From Cichorium intybus (taxonomy: Eukaryota; Streptophyta; Magnoliopsida; Asterales; Asteraceae), in NCBI GenBank assembly GCA_023525715.1, contig CM042010.1:67671966-67735965 (forward strand): a DNA stretch of 64,000 bases, written 5' to 3'. The position numbers and the translations under genes are program-made. The notes under the pieces were generated by a model. That model made no database searches. It saw only the letters and a list, made by a program, of their open reading frames with translations, and was not told where the DNA came from. Shown piece after piece: positions 57,000 through 64,000 of this stretch (its first letter is position 1; each line of letters starts with the position of its first letter).

Positions 57000-58990
57000 T
57001 GTAACGCCAAGACACTCCTTATATGTAAATATAATAAAAAGGGTAAATTGGTCATTTTACCTTAGAAGGGTAATTTGGTCTTTTTGACAGAAAAGGATTT
57101 GGTTTGTAATAATATTTTGAGTTTTGGACTTGAAATGTTATAAAAACTGGTTTTTGTCATAAAATATGTTAGTTGTGGCAAAACTTCAAGAAATAGAATT
57201 CCAAGGACTAAAATGCAAATTCTGGAAATATAAAAGCTAGAACATTCTCCCATGTATTGAGCTGATCATTTTGGAACACGGGAGATGGTTTCTTGTACGG
57301 GTTCTGCAGAATCTTAGAGATTTCGCGAAGATCAAAGCTAGGAATTTGATAATTGGCTTTGGATTGAAGGTTTGGAAGTATTGGAGGTTAGTATTTCAAG
57401 TTCTAACCTAGTTTGTTCTTGATGAACTTTTATAGAAACTGAAATTTGTAAATTTCAGTCATGAATTATGTGTCTAAGTGGCTTAATACTTCCAGTAAGT
57501 CATGTTAAAAGAACTTAATTCAAGAATATGGAAGTAGGTTGCTATTTTGAAAGAATTGAGATTTTGATCAAGAACCCTAGATGATGAATTCTTATGATAA
57601 ACTTGATTCTAATGGCTTAAAATGAGTTCTAGATGCTATATTGACTGAAACAAATCAGTAGAAACAATTAAACCTTGATAATTTTGGTTTGGACCAAAAT
57701 TTGTGAAAACGGGAAATTGTGGAAATGGATTTGAATTTGATCCTTCAATGGTTTAAAACTTGTTATTAGTCAAAGGTTTTGGTCTTGGAACAATTCCTAG
57801 TGATTAAGTCGAGTAATAAGGGCTTAATAAGAGAAAATGGGATTTTCTAGCACAAAATCGGACTTCACTGCCTGGAATTGCAGCAGTCGCGACGCGACGA
57901 CCATGGCCCTGGTCGCGACGCGAGGGTGCGGCAGAAATGAAGTTTTCCTCTGTTAAAATTTGGTGCAATTTCCAAGTTTGATTTTTATGCTAGGCTTATC
58001 CGATTGACCTGAAATTTTAAACATAGGTCTAATATGTTGTGAAACTTCATGGAAAATTATCGGAATACGAATACGATCTCCCGAAAGTACTGTAGTAGAA
58101 TACCCGTATTTCGGGAAGTGTATCAAATTTTTATAACTATGGTTATTGCTTGGAATTGGTCTTATATTAGACTCTTGAGCACTAGAATCAACTGAAATGG
58201 TAAATTAACCTATAATCATTGTGAAATGAATGAAATTATAGGTACGGGACAAAATCTTGCGGAATCCATTTCAAGACAAGAAACAATTAAAGCTAGTGGT
58301 AGCAAGCATTCAGGTGAGTAATCTCACTAGTATCCGATGTGATATGTGTTGGTTGAACAGCTGCAAATGGACACAGTTTTCGGGACGAATTTGACAGATT
58401 TTATGATGAGTTAAAATGGCAATATCAGATAAGTCGTGAGTCTGAGAAAGACAAGAACGGAGCTGTGAGTCAACAGAAATAATATGACAATACCAGATAA
58501 GCCGTGAGTCTACGATAGACAAGAACGGAGCTGTGAGTCAAATCTTAAAAAGGCAATACCGGATAATCCGTGAGTCATTGAGATGGCAAGAACGGAGCCG
58601 TGAGTCTAGGCAAAAACGGGACAAACCCGTGAGCCAGATGCGATAAAATGTCATGAGAGTTTAATTGTTATTATTCTCTTATATATACATGTGATGTTAT
58701 TTGCTTGATTACTCATTGGGCTTCATAGCTCATAGTTTTATTTGATATGTCCCTGCAGGTGAGCGTGATCCCGCTAAGGGAAAAGATAAAGTCCGTGACT
58801 AAGGACTTAGGATGGTGAAGTGACAACCCGGCTTAATGGATGTATAATATTTCTATGTATTGTAATCCTTGATATACTTGTACCTGTTTATGTTGACAAA
58901 TACCCTTTGAATAATGTTTTATTGTAAAATATATGGGTTGAAAAATAAAAATTTTTACGGGGTGTTTTGTTAAATAAGTCGGGTGTTACA
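57000..58990 (+). repeat. 5' LTR of Tekay-like element 2
   Basis: 1991 bp, TGTAACGCCAAG to GGGTGTTACA. It holds a GC-rich motif with two copies of gtcgcgacgcga (57887-57925) and three tandem 'gtgagtc' modules (58418-58635). Confidence 0.95.
58418..58635 (+). repeat. Three tandem ~70-bp modules in the LTR
   Basis: Each unit reads caatatcagataa(g/t)(t/c)cgtgagtc and then 'caagaacggagctgtgagtc'. A fourth, shortened unit ends in 'cgtgagcc'. Confidence 0.85.
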
Positions 58991-58992
58991 AG

Positions 58993-59010
58993 TTGGTATC
59001 AGAGCCGTGG
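58993..59010 (+). promoter_or_regulatory. Primer-binding site of Tekay-like element 2
   Basis: TTGGTATCAGAGCCGTGG, complementary to the iMet tRNA 3' end, two bases inside the LTR. Confidence 0.9.
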
Positions 59011-59142
59011 TTTAAGTGAACTAGGTGTCTTTAGATTAGATTCCTGGACTTAAACCTTGAGAGAAAATAGACAAATGGACTGTTAGACATATATAAGTTT
59101 GCTATTATATATGTAATCTAATTGTTTGTTGAATTTTGAAGT

Positions 59143-62100
59143 ATGAGAAATACAAGAAGTAATCCCACGGGTGTAAATTCGGGGCGTGGACCATCAAGGA
59201 GTGGACCAGCCCGATCACATGGTTCAGTCGGGCGAAGAGCAAGGGAACCAGTGGGGGAAAATCCACCGAATATACGGGCTATTGTGGCTGATGTTGTTAG
59301 AGAACTTATGCCTACCCTAATGAACAACCCAAACCCGAGTGAAGTGGCTGCAAAAAGCATTCATGATAAGCAGCCGGAAGATGAAAGTCAAGGAGAAAGT
59401 CGCGCCCGTTCAGAAAAAGAAAAACAGGGCGGGGAAGTTTCTACAAAGAAAGTCGGATGTACTTACAAAGCTTTCCTTGGTTGTTAGCCAAAAGAATTTT
59501 CAGGAACAGATAATCCAGTCCAGGCAATGCAGTGGATAATGCATATTGAGAAGGTGTTTCGAGTCAGCAAATGTGCTGATGAAGACAAGGTAGAATTTGC
59601 CACAAATCAACTCACAAGCATTGCATTACACTGGTGGCAGATTTACTACAAGTCATTGGGTACTGATTCAACCCTATCGATACCTTGGGAACAATTCAAG
59701 ACTAAGTTTAACGAGGAGTATTGTTCAGAGGTAGCCATAAAGAAGTTGGAGGACGAATTTCTGCATATGGAACAAGGTTCCCAATCTGTCCAAGAATACA
59801 CACTGAGCTTTCTGGAGAAAGCAAGATTTGCGGAACACCATGTCAATACCGAAAAGAGGAAGATTAATAAGTATGTCTGGGGGCTGACGACCCGAATTAG
59901 AGAAATTGTGCAACCATTGAAACTGTCTACTTTTCGACAAGTGGTGGATAGGGCCACTGAACGGGAGACAGAGTTGAAGCGACAAGAAGATGAAAAGAAA
60001 GCTATTGAAACTAAAAGAAAGGCGGAAGACCAAGGTTGGACGCCTCAGAAAAAGTCACAACAAACTGGGTCTAAGGGTAAAGGCCAGAAAGATGAAGGAA
60101 AGTGGTGTGAAAAGTGCAGAAAAAGACATTCAGGAAACTGTCGAAGTGATACTGTATCGGTTAGTTGCCGAAATTGTGGGAAATCGGGTCATACTACACG
60201 GGAGTGTCGGGCGGAGCGTAGGTGTTTCCAATTCGGAGCTACGGATCATATTTGCCCAAATTGTCCCCAGTTTAAATCTGGAGCATTCAGTGATAGATCC
60301 AGAGATGAACAAAGAGGAAAGAAAGAAGAGGCGAAGAACCGAGGAAGACCGGTAGCCTCGCGAGCCTTTCAAATGACCGTGGAGGAAGCTCGTGAAAAGA
60401 CAGATGTGGTTACAGGTATCTTCACTCTAAATTCCATACCTATATATGTTATATTTGATCCAGGGGCTACACATTGTTTTGTATCGGAGTCTTTGATGCC
60501 TCGCTTGAATGTACCACTAACTCCTATGGAAGAAAGCTTAGAAGTAGCTATAGCGGATGGCAGATATATTTGGGTTTCCGAACACCTGGAAGGTTGTCAG
60601 CTTCAAATCTACGGGACCACTTTCCCTATAGATTTGAAGCCGATGACTACCAATGAATTTGGTGTAATTGTGGGTATGGATTGGTTAGCAACGAATTATG
60701 CTAACATGGATTGTAGAAATAAAAGCATCACAGTATTATCATCGGATGGAGAATGGATAAAGATTCAGGGTGAACGACCTCGGTTGAGAATGCCGGTTAT
60801 CTCCTTTGCTCAAGCCCGAAGCTGTGTTAGTAAAGGAGGGATGTTTTATTTGGCCTATATATCGGTGGCTAAACCAGTTAAAGTGGGGGTAGCAAATGTA
60901 AACGTGGTAAACGAATTCCCAGATGTGTTTCCAGATGAACTTCCAGGGTTACCACCAGATCGACAGGTAGAGTTCACGATTGAACTAGTTCCGGGAGCTA
61001 CTCCTGTTGCTCGAGCTCCATATCGTTTAGCACCTTCAGAGATGATGGAACTGCGAAAGAAACTGGAAGAACTGTTAGATATGGGTTTCATCAGACCGAG
61101 TATATCGCCTTGGGGAGCCCCTATCCTGTTTGTTAAGAAGAAAGACGGGTCGATGCGTATGTGTATTGACTATCGGGAATTAAACAAGATCACGGTAAAG
61201 AACAAATATCCGCTACCAAGAATAGATGACCTGTTTGATCAGTTACAGGGAGCATCTTATTTTTCCAAAATCGACCTGAGGTCGGGTTACCATCAGTTGA
61301 AGATACGAGAATCTGACGTTTCGAAGACAGCTTTTCGCACATGATACGGTCATTATGAGTTTTTGGTGATGCCTTTTGGGTTAACCAATGCTCCGGCCGT
61401 ATTCATGTATCTCATGAACCGGGTGTGTCGTCCGTTCCTCGATACCTCGGTGATAGTATTTATAGATGATATCCTGGTGTATTCGCGAAGCCAAGCCGAG
61501 CATGAAGTGCACCTTCGACAAATGTTGGAGTTGCTTCGTCAAGAAAAATTGTATGCAAAATTCTCCAAGTGTGAATTTTGGCTAAGAGAAGTTCAATTTC
61601 TTGGCCATGTAATTAACGCTGAAGGGGTGAAGGTTGATCCAGCAAAAATTGAAGCCGTGATGAAGTGGGAACCGCCTCGAAGTCCAACTGAAGTACGAAG
61701 TTTCCTTGGTTTGGCAGGCTATTATAGAAGATTTGTCGAGAATTTTTCCTCGATAGCTGCCTCGTTGACCAAGTTGACCAAGAAAGGTGAAAATTTTGAG
61801 TGGGCGGAAAAACAGCAAGAAGCTTTTCAAAGGTTGAAACAAGCCTTATGTGAAGCACCGGTGTTAGCACTACCGCAAAGCGGAGAAGAATATATGATTT
61901 ACAGTGATGCTTCTAGAGTCGGCCTTGGATGTGTGCTAATGCAGAAAGGTCGGGTGATAGCCTATGCGTCCCGTCAATTAAAAGAAGCCGAGAAGAAATA
62001 TCCAGTTCATGATCTGGAATTAGCTGCTGTGATTCTCGCATTGAAGCTGTGGAGACACTATCTATATGGCGTGAAGTTTGTTATTTACACAGATCATAAA

Positions 62101-63714
62101 AGCTTGAAGTACCTATTTGACCAAAAAGAGCTTAACATGAGACAGCAAAGGTGGATGGATCTACTTAAAGACTTTGATTGTGAAATCTTGTACCATCCAG
62201 GCAAGGCGAATGTGGTGGCAGATGCTTTAAGCCGGAAAGAAGCTCCATTGAAAGTTATATCCGCATGCATGAGTGTAGCGAGTCGGTTACCTGAATTGAT
62301 CCGTTTGGCACAAGAAGAAGCGTGTAAACCGGAACATGTAAAAAGCGAGCGAATGGTTGGGTATTTGAAGCATCTGGATGAAAATGCACAGAAATTGAAA
62401 ACCTTTAGAGGTCGCGTGTGGGTCCCAAAACAAGGAGAGGCGCGGAACTTGCTTCTAGAAGATGCACACTGTAGTCGATATGCAGTTCATCCGGGCAGTA
62501 CCAAGATGTATCGGACGCTAAAACCGTTGTATTGGTGGCCTGGAATGAAGAGAGATGTTGGAAGATATGTAGAAAAGTGTTTGACATGTCTGCAAGTGAA
62601 GTCAAACCATCAGAAACCATACGGAGAAATCCAACCATTGCCGATTCCAGAGAAGAAGTGGGACAATATTACTATGGATTTTGTAACAAAGTTGCTGCGG
62701 ACATCGCGAGGTCACGATGCGGTATGGGTAATTGTTGACCGTTTGACGAAATCGGCACAATTTATACCAATTAGTGAGAAGTTCAAGATTGATAAGTTGG
62801 AGAAAATCTACATAGATGAAGTGATTTGCCGACATGGATTACCGGTATCGATCGTGTCCGATCGAGATAGCAGGTTTACTTCCCGGTTCTGGCAAAGTCT
62901 TCAAGAGCAATTGGGTTCAAAAGTACTAATGAGTACCGCATACCACCCGCAGACCGATGGTCAAAGTGAAAGGACTATCCAGATTTTGGAAGACATGCTG
63001 AGAACCTGTGTAATAGATTTTGGTTGAAGCTGGGAAGATCACCTACCTTTGGTAGAATTTGCGTATAATAACAGCTATCATTCCAGCATTCAGATGGCCC
63101 CGTATGAAGCATTGTATGGAGCACCGTGTCGTACTCCGACTTGCTGGACTGAAGTTGGGGAGAAGCTGTTGGCTGGACCTGAAATTGTAGCACAAACTGA
63201 AGAAAAGATCAAACAAATTCGAGAAAACTTGAAAGTAGCTCAGAACCGACAGAAGCAATATGCAGATAAACGAGTGAAACCGCTGGAATTCCAAGTGGGA
63301 GAAATGGTAATGCTTAAAGTATCCCCTTGGAAAGGCTTAATTCGTTTTGGGAAGAAAGGGAAATTGAGTCCTCGCTTAATTGGACCTTTCCGCATATCCC
63401 AAAGGATTGGAGCTGTAGCGTATAGATTGGAATTACCTGATGAACTTCATGGTATACATGACGTATTTCATGTGTCCCATTTGAGAAAAACTTTGTTTGA
63501 CAAATCTCAACAAGTGCCTCTTGCTGAAATTGAAGTGGATGACAAGTTGAGATATCCGGAACAACCCGAAAGGGTGTTAGACCGAAAGGTAAGACGGCTG
63601 CGAAACAAGAAAATCAGCATGGTCAAAGTGCTTTGGCGACATCACAGAGGTTCCGACATGACGTGGGAGACCGAAAGCGAAATGAGGGAGAAATACCCTC
63701 AACTCTTTGCATGA
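59143..63714 (+). pseudogene. Gag-pol polyprotein of Tekay-like element 2, three stops
   Basis: One frame of 1524 codons runs from ATG 59143 to TGA 63714 with no frameshift. Three nonsense codons interrupt it: TAG 59485-59487, TGA 61342-61344 and TGA 63025-63027. Gag has knuckles CEKCRKRHSGNC and CRNCGKSGHTTREC; the third is CFQFGATDHIC, missing one Cys. Protease has D439-P-G instead of D-S-G (GAT 60457). RT has FIDDIL with D775/D776, RNase H has SDAS (D922), and integrase has ITMDFVT (D1179), SDRDSRF and TDGQSERT. A chromodomain is C-terminal (ERVLDRKVRRLRNKK to DMTWETESEM). Autonomous relatives express this as one polyprotein. Here the stops and the protease change make self-supplied transposition unlikely. 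Confidence 0.95.
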
Positions 63715-63734
63715 TTTCGGGGACGAAATCTCTT

Positions 63735-63750
63735 GAAGGAGGGGAGAATT
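63735..63750 (+). promoter_or_regulatory. Polypurine tract of Tekay-like element 2
   Basis: gaaggaggggagaa directly before the 3' LTR, separated by 'tt'. Confidence 0.85.
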
Positions 63751-64000
63751 TGTAACGCCAAGACACTCCTTATATGTAAATATAATAAAAAGGGTAAATT
63801 GGTCATTTTACCTTAGAAGGGTAATTTGGTCTTTTTGACAGAAAAGGATTTGGTTTGTAATAATATTTTGAGTTTTGGACTTGAAATGTTATAAAAACTG
63901 GTTTTTGTCATAAAATATGTTAGTTGTGGCAAAACTTCAAGAAATAGAATTCCAAGGACTAAAATGCAAATTCTGGAAATATAAAAGCTAGAACATTCTC
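63751..64000 (+). repeat. 3' LTR of Tekay-like element 2 (partial)
   Basis: Only the first 250 bp are in the window. They match 57000-57249 without a single difference by eye. Confidence 0.95.

Larger units (their letters stand above)
57000..64000 (+). mobile_element. Young Tekay-like chromovirus (element 2), cut by the window
   Basis: The 5' LTR is 57000-58990, the primer site is just inside it, gag-pol is 59143-63714, a polypurine tract precedes 63751, and the 3' LTR starts at 63751. The 250 bp of the 3' LTR in view are identical to the 5' LTR. The five bases before the element are AATCT (56995-56999); the matching copy would lie outside the window. It is from a different family from element 1, as LTR length (1991 bp) and sequence differ, but the pol domains are related. 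Confidence 0.95.

Overview
This window is transposon-dense plant nuclear DNA. I see no certain single-copy host gene and no rRNA or tRNA gene. A eudicot is indicated by AT-rich intergenic DNA, GT-AG introns in transposase genes, chromoviral Ty3/gypsy elements with iMet primer sites, Helitron Rep/helicase with an RPA partner, MuDR-type MULEs and HARBI1-type PIF/Harbinger transposases. The mix would suit Asteraceae, but that is only an impression.

Layout. 1-836: degraded DNA with a possible hAT end. 837-2353: a 1.5-kb duplicate of a MULE 3' part. 2354-6621: a truncated, minus-strand copia-related element with gag but no pol. 6724-11559: a complete MULE with 154-bp TIRs and a perfect 9-bp target duplication; it holds a decayed mudrA-like transposase (+) and a convergent GRF zinc-finger gene (-). 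About 11.9-22.6 kb: a minus-strand Helitron with Rep/helicase, an RPA-like gene and a small coiled-coil ORF. 24.4-26.7 kb: a second, strongly decayed MULE (-). 26.7-35.5 kb: a head-to-tail tandem array of PIF/Harbinger elements. 36684-44932: a complete Tekay-like chromovirus (-) with a 5-bp target duplication. 46.7-47.3 kb: the 3' end of a copia element. 48215-54685: a complete gag-only LTR element, same family as the one at 2354-6621, with a 5-bp target duplication and an empty-site paralogue near 36290. 54.8-57.0 kb: two small intact ORFs, one a GRF zinc-finger/transmembrane protein. 57000-64000: a very young second Tekay-like element, cut by the window end.

How the parts work together. Most genes here are transposition machinery: the mudrA-like and HARBI1-like DDE transposases, Rep/helicase with RPA, and gag-pol. 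Nearly all carry nonsense or frameshift lesions, many of them C-to-T or G-to-A changes as expected in methylated plant DNA. The most unusual structures are the PIF/Harbinger tandem array, whose copies share the same inactivating transposase changes; the MULE with a convergent GRF gene, echoing the mudrA/mudrB layout of maize MuDR; and the gag-only LTR family. All identifications come from reading motifs by eye. No database search was run.
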